A stretch of 33,249 nucleotides of DNA from assembly GCF_001589285.1 (NCBI RefSeq), contig NZ_JEMA01000518.1, positions 148 to 33,396 of the forward strand, read 5' to 3'. Position numbers and translations under genes: made by a program. Shown here one piece after another: positions 25,946 to 33,249 of the stretch (positions within the stretch are counted from its first letter, which is position 1; each line of letters starts with the position of its first letter). Origin of the DNA: Sorangium cellulosum (GTDB lineage Bacteria > Myxococcota_A > Polyangia > Polyangiales > Polyangiaceae). The notes under the pieces are model-generated. The model saw nothing but the letters and a program-made list of their open reading frames with translations, was not told the DNA's origin and made no database searches.

Positions 25946-28393
25946 ATGAGACGATGCAGCGCGCATGTGATGATGGTTCTCCTGGCCGGGTCTCTGATCG
26001 GGGCCTGCGGTGATAGCGATGCCGAGGTTGCGCTCACGATCGAGGCCAGCGGCGAGGGCACGACCGATCCCGCGCCCGGAACGTACAAGCACGAGGCTGG
26101 TACCTGGGTCACCGTGACCGCGACGCCCGCCCCGGGCTTCAACTTCCTGGGATGGAGCGGCGGCGGCGCCGGGCTGAGCAACCCGGTGACCGTCTCCCTG
26201 GACGCGAGCAAGACGTTGACGGCCACGTTCGGCACGGCCTTCTCCCCGACGACCTACCAGAACCCGGTCCTGCCCGGCGATCACCCGGACATGAACATTT
26301 ACCGGGAGGGCGACACCTTCTACCTGGTCGGGTCGAACTTCCACATGATGCCCGCCTTCGAGATCCTGCGCTCGACGGATCTCGTGCGCTGGGAGCGCAT
26401 GAACCGGGTGGTCAACTCCACCGCGGCCACGCTGAAGAACCAGGTCGGCCCCGGCCAGGGCACCTGGGGTGGCTTCATCGTCAAGGCCGATGACGTCTAC
26501 AGGGTCTACTACTCCATCGGCGCCACGCAGCATTTCTCCTCGGCGCCGAGCCTCGAGGGCCCGTGGTCGGAGCCCACCAAGGTCGAGGTCTTCCCGTACA
26601 CGCCGCCCGGCAGCGACACCTCGTACATGCGAGGGACCGGCTCCGACAACTCGGTGTTCGTCGATCCGGACAGCGGCAAGACGTACATGATCATCAAGAA
26701 CGGCCTCTGCAAATGGGACGCTGATCACCCCAACGACTTCGGCATCAACATCGTCACGGAGATCGACCCCGAGACAGGGATGCTGCTGCCGGAGACGACC
26801 ATCGATCTGAGCTTCATCAACTGGGATCAGGAGACCGGCGGCTGCGGAGAGTTCAGCAACGCGGACTGGAGCAAGTGGGCCGAGGGGCCGACGATGGCCA
26901 AGCGCGGCGACTGGTACTATTACTTCGTGTCGACGCACACGGCCTGCGGCGGCCAGATGCACGCCTGGGCGTCGAAGAAGCTTGTCGGCAGCACCGCGGA
27001 GGACTGGACGTGGCTCGGCTATGTCCTGACCGGCGAGGAGCCGTACGCCGGCGTGCAGCACGGCACGGCGCCGATCGAGCTCGACGACGGGACCTGGTGG
27101 ATCTTCGCCCACTCGTACGATTGCACCAACGTGGGCACCAACGACTGGAAGAACGGCGAGTGGCAGGGGCTGGCCCGCGAGGGGCTGCTCCTGCAGGTGA
27201 CCTGGGAGGACGAGGAGGTCGGCGGGCAAACGATCCCGGTCCCGCGGTACCCGAGCCAGGTGCGCGACCTGGCAGCGCCCCAGCTGCCGCAGAGCGGCGT
27301 GCCCTTCCTGCTGCCCGTAAACGACGAGTTCTCGTCGGACGAGATCGGCCCCGCCTGGACCACCTACGGCAAGTCCCAGGACAAATACTCGGTGACGGAC
27401 CGCCCGGGATGGCTGCGGATCGATCCGGACGCCGATCAGACCACGTGGGTGGTGCAGAAGGACGCGCTGCACTCGAGCAGCATGATCGCGAGGTTGGAGT
27501 TCACGCCCAGGGACGACGGCGACGCCGCCGGCGTCCGCGTGGGCAACGGCTACTGGCAGGACGAGCAGGTGCTCTCTGCCCCGACGTGGATGACCAGCGG
27601 CGAGAACTTCGCGCTGCCCGCCGCCATGGAGGTCTCCGTGGCGCGGGTCATGGAGGACGGGGCCGACAAGATCCGGTTCGCCTTCCGCTCGCGCGCCGTC
27701 AAGCCCCTGAAGGAAGGGGAAGCCGCGTACACCGAGCTCGACGCGCCGGTCGTGGTGAGCGAGTCGGTCCCGGCCCCCACCGGCGAGATGGTCTGGCTGA
27801 AGCTGGAGCGCACCGACCACAAGGCCACCGGCTGGTTCAGCAAGGATGGCATCCAGTGGACCCAGGTAGGCTCCGAGATCGACATCTCCCCGCTCGATCA
27901 GTTCTACGCGATGGCCCACACATGGATCGGGAACCAGGCCGGCATGTTCGCGACGAACAAGAGCGCCGACTTCGACCTCTTCGCCTACCGTGACGGGTTC
28001 ACCTCGATCCCGGCCGCGGAGGCGAACCAGCAGTCCGGCACCGAGATCGTGTCGAGCGAAGCGGCAGGATCGGCGCTGGGGCTGGAGAGCGGCGACTGGG
28101 CCATGTACGGCAGCGTCTACCTCGGGAACAGCCGCGTGCATGCGGACGCCATCGAGCTGAAGGCCTCGAGCGTCGGGCAAGGCGGCACCCTGGAGGTCTG
28201 GCTCGATCCGCTGGCCGGCGGCGCGGCCATCGGCACCTGCACCATCCCCGCCACGGGCGCCTGGGACAAGTGGGCGACCGTGAGGTGCGACGTGGTGCCC
28301 ACGACGGGCACCCACGAGGTGTACCTGAAGGCGACGGGCGGTGAGGGCGAGCTGCTCCGCCTCGCATCGCTGCGCTTCGTGCCCGCCCACTGA
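25946..28393 (+). CDS. Secreted GH43-type glycosidase lipoprotein (beta-xylosidase/arabinofuranosidase-like)
   Basis: 815 residues. Signal peptide with lipobox LIGAC, lipidated Cys21. An InlB-B-repeat-like domain follows (about 26-95: ASGEGTTDPAPGTYKHEAGTWVTVTATPAPGFNFLGW type pattern), then a five-bladed GH43 catalytic domain: base Asp115 in GDHPDMN, pKa-modulating Asp234 in GSDNSVFVD and acid Glu313 in WAEGPTM. A GH43-associated beta-sandwich (about 455-690, from VNDEFSSDEIGPAW) and a CBM6-like C-terminal module (about 700-815) complete it. It should cleave beta-xylosidic or alpha-arabinofuranosidic bonds of plant polysaccharides at the cell surface. The ATG at 25946 has AGGAG 6 bases upstream; an open extension to 25805 precedes the signal peptide and is not used. 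It ends 20 bases from the convergent CheY-like gene. Confidence 0.92.
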   Translation: MRRCSAHVMMVLLAGSLIGACGDSDAEVALTIEASGEGTTDPAPGTYKHEAGTWVTVTATPAPGFNFLGWSGGGAGLSNPVTVSLDASKTLTATFGTAFSPTTYQNPVLPGDHPDMNIYREGDTFYLVGSNFHMMPAFEILRSTDLVRWERMNRVVNSTAATLKNQVGPGQGTWGGFIVKADDVYRVYYSIGATQHFSSAPSLEGPWSEPTKVEVFPYTPPGSDTSYMRGTGSDNSVFVDPDSGKTYMIIKNGLCKWDADHPNDFGINIVTEIDPETGMLLPETTIDLSFINWDQETGGCGEFSNADWSKWAEGPTMAKRGDWYYYFVSTHTACGGQMHAWASKKLVGSTAEDWTWLGYVLTGEEPYAGVQHGTAPIELDDGTWWIFAHSYDCTNVGTNDWKNGEWQGLAREGLLLQVTWEDEEVGGQTIPVPRYPSQVRDLAAPQLPQSGVPFLLPVNDEFSSDEIGPAWTTYGKSQDKYSVTDRPGWLRIDPDADQTTWVVQKDALHSSSMIARLEFTPRDDGDAAGVRVGNGYWQDEQVLSAPTWMTSGENFALPAAMEVSVARVMEDGADKIRFAFRSRAVKPLKEGEAAYTELDAPVVVSESVPAPTGEMVWLKLERTDHKATGWFSKDGIQWTQVGSEIDISPLDQFYAMAHTWIGNQAGMFATNKSADFDLFAYRDGFTSIPAAEANQQSGTEIVSSEAAGSALGLESGDWAMYGSVYLGNSRVHADAIELKASSVGQGGTLEVWLDPLAGGAAIGTCTIPATGAWDKWATVRCDVVPTTGTHEVYLKATGGEGELLRLASLRFVPAH

Positions 28394-28413
28394 CCTGCCG
28401 CGCCTCCGGACGT

Positions 28414-28791
28414 TCAGGGCTCGCCGGCGAGCTTCTTCACCGCGGCGAGCAGCAGGTCCGGCTTGAACGGCTTGATGATCCAGCCCTTGGCGCCGGCTTT
28501 CCGGGCCTTCTCGATGAGCTCGGGTTGCCCCTCGGTGGTGAGCATGAGGATCGGGACGCCGGCCGCCAGGTTCCTGTCCCGGAGGCTCTGGATCATCTCG
28601 ATGCCGTTCATCACAGGCATGTTCACGTCCGCGATGATCATGGCCAGATCACCCTTGCTGGCGGCGACGGCGGCGACCGCGTCCCGGCCGTTGTCCGCCT
28701 CCAGCGTGCCGTAGCCCGCCCCCTGCAGCAGCATGCCTACCTGCTGGCGCACCGTGCTCGAATCCTCGACGAGAAGAATCTTCCTGGGCAT
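28414..28791 (-). CDS. CheY-like response regulator
   Basis: A 125-residue stand-alone receiver. Glu9-Asp10 (LLVEDSS), phosphoacceptor Asp55 in IIADVNMP, Thr85/Thr86 in MLTTEG and Lys107 in IIKPFKP are all present. The sequence is close to chemotaxis CheY (TTEGQPELIEKARKAGAKGWIIKPF). It lies third in the operon after the NIT-type kinase and the CheX-like gene, 36 bases after the latter, with AAGGAGAGA as ribosome binding site. The kinase and the phosphatase encoded upstream are its likely phosphodonor and dephosphorylating partner. Its output partner is not in the window. Confidence 0.93.
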   Translation of the reverse strand: MPRKILLVEDSSTVRQQVGMLLQGAGYGTLEADNGRDAVAAVAASKGDLAMIIADVNMPVMNGIEMIQSLRDRNLAAGVPILMLTTEGQPELIEKARKAGAKGWIIKPFKPDLLLAAVKKLAGEP

Positions 28792-28827
28792 CTGTCGTGT
28801 CTCTCCTTGGGCGCGCGGCCGCGCAGA

Positions 28828-29367
28828 TCAGAACAGCAGCACTTCTCCTTCGCGCTGCGGGTCGGGCGTGCTCACCTCCTCGAGCTTCAGCGCCGCGTCG
28901 GGGGCGAGCGCGTCGAAGAGCACGACGAGCCGGTCGAGCCCTGCGTCGAACAGGAGCCGCCGGAAGCCCTCGCTCTGCTCCTCCCTCGCGCGCAGGTGAT
29001 CGCCGACCGCGGCGCTCGGCGTCGAGAGCACGATGACGAGCCCGAGCGGGCGCAGGCGGTTCTTCACCCGCCCGAGGAGCTGATTCGACAGCTCGCTCGC
29101 CCAGTCGCACACCATGTCCTCGTCGATCGGGCGCCTGTCTCGCAGCGGATGGCTGCGCGTGATGAGCGGCACGGGGGCGACGAGCGTCAAGCTCCCGCGG
29201 AGATGATCGCCCGTGAAGCCGATGAAGGAGACCACCGCGTTGCCCGGCGTCACCTGCGGCGGCTCCGCGTCCTCCAGCAGCCGGAGCGCGACGCCGTTGT
29301 CGCGAAAAAGATGGACGCACGACGCCGCAAGCTCGTCATGGATGCGGTGCCAGCTCTCCGGATTCAT
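28828..29367 (-). CDS. CheX-like chemotaxis phosphatase family protein
   Basis: 179 residues. The central helix DWASELSNQLLGRVKNRL carries the CheC/CheX/FliY phosphatase signature E-x-x-N (Glu92, Asn95) followed by Gly, and the flanking strands (NAVVSFIGFTGDHLRGSLTLVAP; LGLVIVLSTPSAAV) match the CheX fold. These enzymes dephosphorylate CheY-P. The ATG overlaps the kinase stop by 4 bases (ATGA), so it is translationally coupled to the kinase and lies just before a CheY. The N- and C-terminal tails are longer than in Thermotoga CheX. Only one of the two ExxN motifs of CheC is present, as expected for CheX. Confidence 0.8.
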   Translation of the reverse strand: MNPESWHRIHDELAASCVHLFRDNGVALRLLEDAEPPQVTPGNAVVSFIGFTGDHLRGSLTLVAPVPLITRSHPLRDRRPIDEDMVCDWASELSNQLLGRVKNRLRPLGLVIVLSTPSAAVGDHLRAREEQSEGFRRLLFDAGLDRLVVLFDALAPDAALKLEEVSTPDPQREGEVLLF

Positions 29368-32300
29368 TCAGCTCTCCTCGATCTGTCGCTCTGCATTGTC
29401 GATGCGCTCACGGCGCCGCGCGCTCCGGTCGGGCTCGCGCTCGGCGCCCCGCCGGCGCCGCCCGGCGGGAGGCTCGGGCTCGACCCGCCGAGCGGCGGGA
29501 GGCTCGGGCTCGACCCGCCGAGCGGCGGGAGGCTCGGGCTCGACCCGCCGAGCGGCGGGAGGCTCGGGCTCGACCCGCCGAGCGGCGGGAGGCTCGGGCT
29601 CGACCCGCCGAGCGGCGGGAGGCTCGGGCTCGACCCGCCGAGCGGCGGGAGGCTCGGGCTCGACCCGCCGAGCGGCGGGAGGCTCGGGCTCGACCCGCCG
29701 AGCGGCGGGAGGCTCGGGCTCGACCCGCCGAGCGGCGGGAGGCTCGGGCTCGACCCGCCGAGCGGCGGGAGGCTCGGGCTCGACCCGCCGAGCGGCGGGA
29801 GGCTCGGGCTCGACCCGCCGAGCGGCGGGAGGCTCGGGCTCGACCCGCCGAGCGGCGGGAGGCTCGGGCTCGACCCGCCGAGCGGCGGGAGGCTCGGGCT
29901 CGACCCGCCGAGCGGCGGGTAGCTCGGGCTCGACCCGCCGCGCGAGGCGCCGGCGAGGAGCCCGCCTCGCCGGCTCGACGGGGGCAGCGAGGCGGACGGC
30001 GCGCCCGCGGGCAGGGCGGAGGCCTCGTTCAGCGCCCGGGGGAACCGGAAGCGGAACGTGGTCCCCTCGCCGGGCGTCGTGTCGATCTCGACGCGGCCCG
30101 AGAGCCGCCGGCACTCGTGGAGCGCGACGCCGAGGCCGACGCCGCGGCCCGAGACGTCCGTGACCTGCTCGGCGGTGCTGAAGCCGGGGGCGAACAGCGC
30201 GGCCTCGAGATCCCGCCTCGTGGCGCTCGGCAGCCCGACGGCGGCGGCCTTCTCGCGCACCCGCTCCCAGTCGATGCCCGCGCCGTCGTCGCCGATCTCG
30301 ATGACGATCTCGTCCGCCGTCAGGCGCGAGCGGAGCGTGAGCGCGCCGCTCGGCGGCTTGCCGGCGCGCTCGCGCGCCTCCGGCATCTCGATCCCGTGGT
30401 CCATCACGTTGCGCACCACGTGGCCCAGCGCCTGCCACATCGCGGCGAAGCGCGCCGCCGAGAGCCGCACGCCCCCGGCGTCGATGCGCACGTCCGGCTT
30501 CGGCTTGCCGAGCCGCCGCGCCAGCGTCTCGGCCTGATCCTTCATCCGGTTGAACCGCACGTCGGTCCGCTCGTTGCGGAGCGCCTCGATCGCGCGCTCC
30601 AGCTCGGCGTGCTCGCGGCGCTGGCGCGCCATCTCGAGCAGGGCCTCGATCTCCTCGTGGGCCACGTCGACGCGCATGGCCTGCGCCGTCGAGGCGAGCA
30701 GGCCGCTCACGCGCGCCACGAAGGCGCACCACGCGTCCCGCAGCGCGTCGATCTGCCCGTCCGGGGGCAGCGCGCGCTCCTCGACGACGAAGCTCTCGAT
30801 CTCGTGCGCCACGTTCGCCACGCTCGTCACGCCCCAGAGCCCGGCGTTTCCCTTGATCGTGTGCACGAGGCGCATCACGTGGTCCACCTCGGAGATCGCC
30901 CGCGCGCACACCGCGTCGACGAGCTTGCTCGTGTCGTTCACGAACCCGACGAGGCCGAGCCGGTCCTTCACGGCCCGCTCGAACACCTGGATGTACTCGC
31001 GCTGCCGCTCGTACTCCCGCAGGGAGTCCATCGTCGCCGTGACGTCGGTGATCACCATCAGCGCGCCGTTGAACTGGCCCTCTCGGGACAGGATCGGCTT
31101 GAAGCCGAGCGTGAGGTGGCGGCCGCCGCGGAGCAGGAGCTTCGGGAGCTGATCGAGGACGACCTCGAGCGGGAGGAAATCCTCGCTGGCGGCCTCCCAC
31201 CCCATCCTGAGGAACGCGCGGGCCCGGGGGTCGTGGTCGGCGACGCGATCGGCGAAGTGCTCGTCGGGCGGCGGCGCGCCGAAGAGGCGCTCGAACGCGG
31301 CGGAGTACGCGGGCTCCATCGTGCCGTCCCGGCGGATTGTCACGAGCGCCTGATCGACGTTGTCGAGCACGAGGCGCATCTCCCCGTTGCGCTTCTCGAG
31401 CTCGCCGGTGCGCTCGGCGACCGTGGCCTCGAGGTTCTGCCGGTGGCCCTCGAGGGCCTCGTCGCGCGCCTGGATGCCCGCCAGCATCTCGTTGAAGGCG
31501 TCCGTGAGCGCCCCGAACTCGTCGTCCGCGGTCTTCCTGGCGCGCGTCGTGTAGTCGCGCGTCCGCCGGACGTGGGCCGCGGCCTCGCCGAGGACCTCCA
31601 GCGACCGGGAGATCCCCCGCACGAGGACGAACGCGAGCGCGACGGACATGAGGAGCACGAACGCCGAGACAGCGACGCCGTTGCGCACCGTCCGGCGCGT
31701 GTCCGCGACCTTCGCCGCCGCGGCGCGCCGCATGCCCGTGAGCGCCTCGATCTCGATGGCGGCGAGCCGGTCGAGGCGCCCTTGCTGCGCGTCGAACCAC
31801 GCGCCGTGATCGACGGCCAGCGCCTCGTCCGTCGACGCGACCGCCGCGGCGCGCATGTCGTGGGCGCGCCGCACGCGCGCGTCCGCACGGGAGGCGTCGT
31901 GGAGCGCCCGCGCCGACTCGGACGCGTTGGCCATGAACACCTCGCGATAGAGCTCCTCCTCCGTCATCAAGGTGACCAGCGTCTTGAAGGCGCCGGGCTC
32001 GAACTGCGTGGACGCGAAGGCGTGCGCGAGCAGCGCGTGCTGGCGGCTGGCGCGCTCGGCGAGCTCGTGCACGGCGACGAGCGACTGGATGCTGCGCAGG
32101 AGCTCGCCGTCGTCGCTCAGCTCGGAGAGCCCGGCGTTGGCCCGGATCAGGCTCGCGTTGATGCCGTCGAAGACCTTGAGCACGCTGTCGAGCGACGCCG
32201 CCTTCGCGTCGGCCTGCCCCCGGAACGCGCCGAGCTCGCGGACGCGGCTGCGCGCCTCGGCGAGATCGCGGGCCAGCCGGGGCGGCAGCCGGGAGAGGTC

Positions 32301-32705
32301 GCGCTCGGCCAAAAACGCGTCGAGGTGGGCGAGGCGCTCGTCGGTCGCCGCCCGCGCGGCGCTGAGCTCGCGGCCCGCGCGCGCGAGCGCCGCGTCGCGC
32401 TGGAATGGCCGCGACGCGCCCTGCGTGCCCTGCGCGCTCTCGGCGTCCCTCGCGTCCTGCGGCCGGACCTCCAGCCCCTCCACGAGGGCGGTCCGCGCCC
32501 GCTCCTTCTGCAGCGCGTGCAGCGGCTGCGCCATGATCGAAGAGAGCTGCGCGAGGTCCTCGATCGAGCCGATCCCCGCGGCCCTCTCGGCCTGTCGCCG
32601 CGCGTCGCCCACGATCATCGCCGCCAGCAGCAGGGCGCCCACGACCGGGACGCCGGCGAGCGACCAGAGCTTCAAGCGGATCGACGCGTCACGTAGTCTC
32701 GGCAT
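29364..32705 (-). CDS. NIT-domain CheA-like sensor kinase with 10-residue tandem repeat tail
   Basis: 1113 residues. TM1 (about 12-33) and TM2 (about 345-365) bracket a helical periplasmic domain that matches the nitrate/nitrite-sensing NIT type (SSIMAQPLHALQKERARTAL near its start). A HAMP segment follows (LVRGISRSLEVL), then a coiled coil, a PAS-like domain (about 445-550), an HPt domain with His615 in LVHTIKGNAGLWG, and a CheA-type ATPase (LGHVVRNVMDHGIEMPEARERAGKP, GDDGAGIDW, GRGVGLGVALHE; to about 890). No CheW-like P5 domain is present. The C-terminus (about 923-1082) consists of sixteen copies of LGGSSPSLPP, encoded by 30-bp tandem repeats, then a short Ser/Ala-rich end. Its stop overlaps the CheX-like start. 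The catalytic part resembles the CheA-like kinase at 8840-11080. Confidence 0.9.
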   Translation of the reverse strand: MPRLRDASIRLKLWSLAGVPVVGALLLAAMIVGDARRQAERAAGIGSIEDLAQLSSIMAQPLHALQKERARTALVEGLEVRPQDARDAESAQGTQGASRPFQRDAALARAGRELSAARAATDERLAHLDAFLAERDLSRLPPRLARDLAEARSRVRELGAFRGQADAKAASLDSVLKVFDGINASLIRANAGLSELSDDGELLRSIQSLVAVHELAERASRQHALLAHAFASTQFEPGAFKTLVTLMTEEELYREVFMANASESARALHDASRADARVRRAHDMRAAAVASTDEALAVDHGAWFDAQQGRLDRLAAIEIEALTGMRRAAAAKVADTRRTVRNGVAVSAFVLLMSVALAFVLVRGISRSLEVLGEAAAHVRRTRDYTTRARKTADDEFGALTDAFNEMLAGIQARDEALEGHRQNLEATVAERTGELEKRNGEMRLVLDNVDQALVTIRRDGTMEPAYSAAFERLFGAPPPDEHFADRVADHDPRARAFLRMGWEAASEDFLPLEVVLDQLPKLLLRGGRHLTLGFKPILSREGQFNGALMVITDVTATMDSLREYERQREYIQVFERAVKDRLGLVGFVNDTSKLVDAVCARAISEVDHVMRLVHTIKGNAGLWGVTSVANVAHEIESFVVEERALPPDGQIDALRDAWCAFVARVSGLLASTAQAMRVDVAHEEIEALLEMARQRREHAELERAIEALRNERTDVRFNRMKDQAETLARRLGKPKPDVRIDAGGVRLSAARFAAMWQALGHVVRNVMDHGIEMPEARERAGKPPSGALTLRSRLTADEIVIEIGDDGAGIDWERVREKAAAVGLPSATRRDLEAALFAPGFSTAEQVTDVSGRGVGLGVALHECRRLSGRVEIDTTPGEGTTFRFRFPRALNEASALPAGAPSASLPPSSRRGGLLAGASRGGSSPSYPPLGGSSPSLPPLGGSSPSLPPLGGSSPSLPPLGGSSPSLPPLGGSSPSLPPLGGSSPSLPPLGGSSPSLPPLGGSSPSLPPLGGSSPSLPPLGGSSPSLPPLGGSSPSLPPLGGSSPSLPPLGGSSPSLPPLGGSSPSLPPLGGSSPSLPPGGAGGAPSASPTGARGAVSASTMQSDRSRRAE
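29461..29940. repeat. Tandem repeat, 16 x 30 bp, inside the NIT kinase gene
   Basis: Sixteen contiguous 30-base units. Units 2-15 (29491-29910) are identical to each other. Unit 1 (29461-29490) and unit 16 (29911-29940) each differ from the others at two positions. On the coding (minus) strand a unit encodes LGGSSPSLPP; unit 16 changes Leu to Tyr. The unit length is a multiple of three, so copy-number changes keep the frame. The unit contains no stop codon in any of the six frames. Confidence 0.97.
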
Positions 32706-33106
32706 GCACGCCCGTCCCCCCGGAGTGGCTCGCGCGACAGGAAGGCCGCTCGCCTCTCATGCGCTCTCGAAGAAGGGGCTCAGGGCGAACGCCTGCCGCC
32801 CCTCGCCTGGCTCTCACCTGGAGCATCGGATGAATCGAGCACCGCAAACGATCACCGGGGTGCCCAGGACCAGAGTCGTCGCCGAATCTCCCCCGCGCAC
32901 GATGTGCGTCCTCATGAGACAGGCACTCTCCTGATGCGACGTTTCACGTGCCCTCGTGACCAGTGCGCCGGATGCGCCGGGCGGGGCGCGTGGAGTTCAC
33001 AACTCAATCATTCCCTGTGTATGCTACCCGTGACTGTCGCGAGTCCGCAAGAGCGCGTGCGACGTCTGCCGGCCGCATACCGAGCTCTGCGGACAGGGAG
33101 AAAGCA
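32706..33106. other. Divergent intergenic region at the right end
   Basis: 401 bases between the divergent NIT kinase and the exported-protein gene. It contains a short inverted repeat CGCAC-GAT-GTGCG (32896-32908) and a promoter candidate at 32996-33025. No gene is seen. Confidence 0.4.
32996..33025 (+). promoter_or_regulatory. Candidate sigma70-like promoter for the right-edge gene
   Basis: TTCACA (32996-33001) and TATGCT (33020-33025) are separated by 18 bases in a locally AT-richer patch, 81 bases before the ATG at 33107. Matches to the consensus are 5 of 6 and 4 of 6. Confidence 0.4.
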
Positions 33107-33249
33107 ATGGTGATGGGTCGGAGATCACAGCGGCGAGCACGCGCGTGGCGCCTCGCGCGCGCTTCGAGCGCTGCCATCGGCGGAGTGCTCGTCACGGCAT
33201 CTCTCGCGCACGCGCAGGGCCAGGGCACCGGCGTCGCGCCCGGAGCAGC
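33107..33249 (+). CDS. N-terminus of an exported protein (3' part cut off by window edge)
   Basis: An open frame begins at ATG 33107 with AGGGAGA about 6 bases upstream and runs to the window edge (47 codons). The product starts MVMGRRSQRRARAWRLARA, a strongly basic n-region, followed by a hydrophobic core (SSAAIGGVLVTASLA) and a likely cleavage site HAQ, a normal signal peptide. The mature part (GQGTGVAPGA) is too short to identify. A second ATG at 33113 is possible. A promoter candidate lies upstream. Confidence 0.7.
   Translation, partial: MVMGRRSQRRARAWRLARASSAAIGGVLVTASLAHAQGQGTGVAPGA

Noticed and set aside
25748-28390. An 880-codon minus-strand open frame
   Set aside because: Antisense to the GH43 gene, which has signal peptide, ribosome binding site and catalytic residues.
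29461-29940. Possible CRISPR array (30-base repeats)
   Set aside because: Units are directly adjacent with no spacers, keep a codon frame and sit inside a kinase gene.
30117-32696. An 859-codon plus-strand open frame
   Set aside because: Antisense to the NIT kinase gene; Arg/His/Leu-rich with no domain.

Overview
The window is very GC-rich DNA with strong G/C bias at third codon positions. It carries many multi-domain signalling kinases and a polyunsaturated fatty acid (PUFA) synthase whose enoyl reductase gene precedes the KS-AT gene. This combination fits a terrestrial myxobacterium of the Sorangium/Polyangiaceae group. That assignment rests on gene content recalled from memory; no marker gene or rRNA is present. 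No tRNA, rRNA, CRISPR array, transposase or phage gene was seen.

Left region (1-5784, minus strand): the first 938 codons of a PfaA/Pfa2-type PUFA synthase (ketosynthase, then acyltransferase) run off the left edge. They follow a PfaD/Pfa1 enoyl reductase in the same operon. Upstream lie a 12-bp palindrome resembling a LacI-family operator, a 29-bp perfect inverted repeat made of CACAGAGG-like octamers, and an SDR oxidoreductase.

Signalling region (5996-17705, plus strand): a hybrid sensor with two complete histidine kinase modules around one receiver. Next comes a tightly coupled five-gene operon: a CheA-like kinase with a CHASE8-like periplasmic sensor, a lone receiver, a YfiR-like periplasmic protein, a TonB-dependent receptor and a Gly/Asp-rich exported protein. 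This looks like a YfiR-type envelope sensing module wired to a phosphorelay instead of a diguanylate cyclase, and I judge it the most interesting system here. It is followed by a PAS-PAS-STAS (RsbR-like) protein and an orphan sugar-binding-type lipoprotein.

Middle region (17742-25945): a coiled-coil/Cys-motif membrane protein, a histidine-rich polytopic membrane protein, a ferredoxin-metallo-beta-lactamase-TM fusion, a transglutaminase-like protein, an acyl-lipid/acyl-CoA desaturase, three small proteins of unknown function, and a stretch that looks like a frameshifted gene remnant.

Right region (25946-33249): a secreted GH43 lipoprotein with a LacI-type operator-like palindrome upstream. 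Convergent to it is a minus-strand operon of a NIT-HAMP-HPt-CheA-type kinase, a CheX-like phosphatase and a CheY-like receiver. The kinase ends in a Ser/Pro-rich tail encoded by sixteen 30-bp tandem repeats, fourteen of them identical. The window closes with the signal-peptide start of a divergent exported protein.
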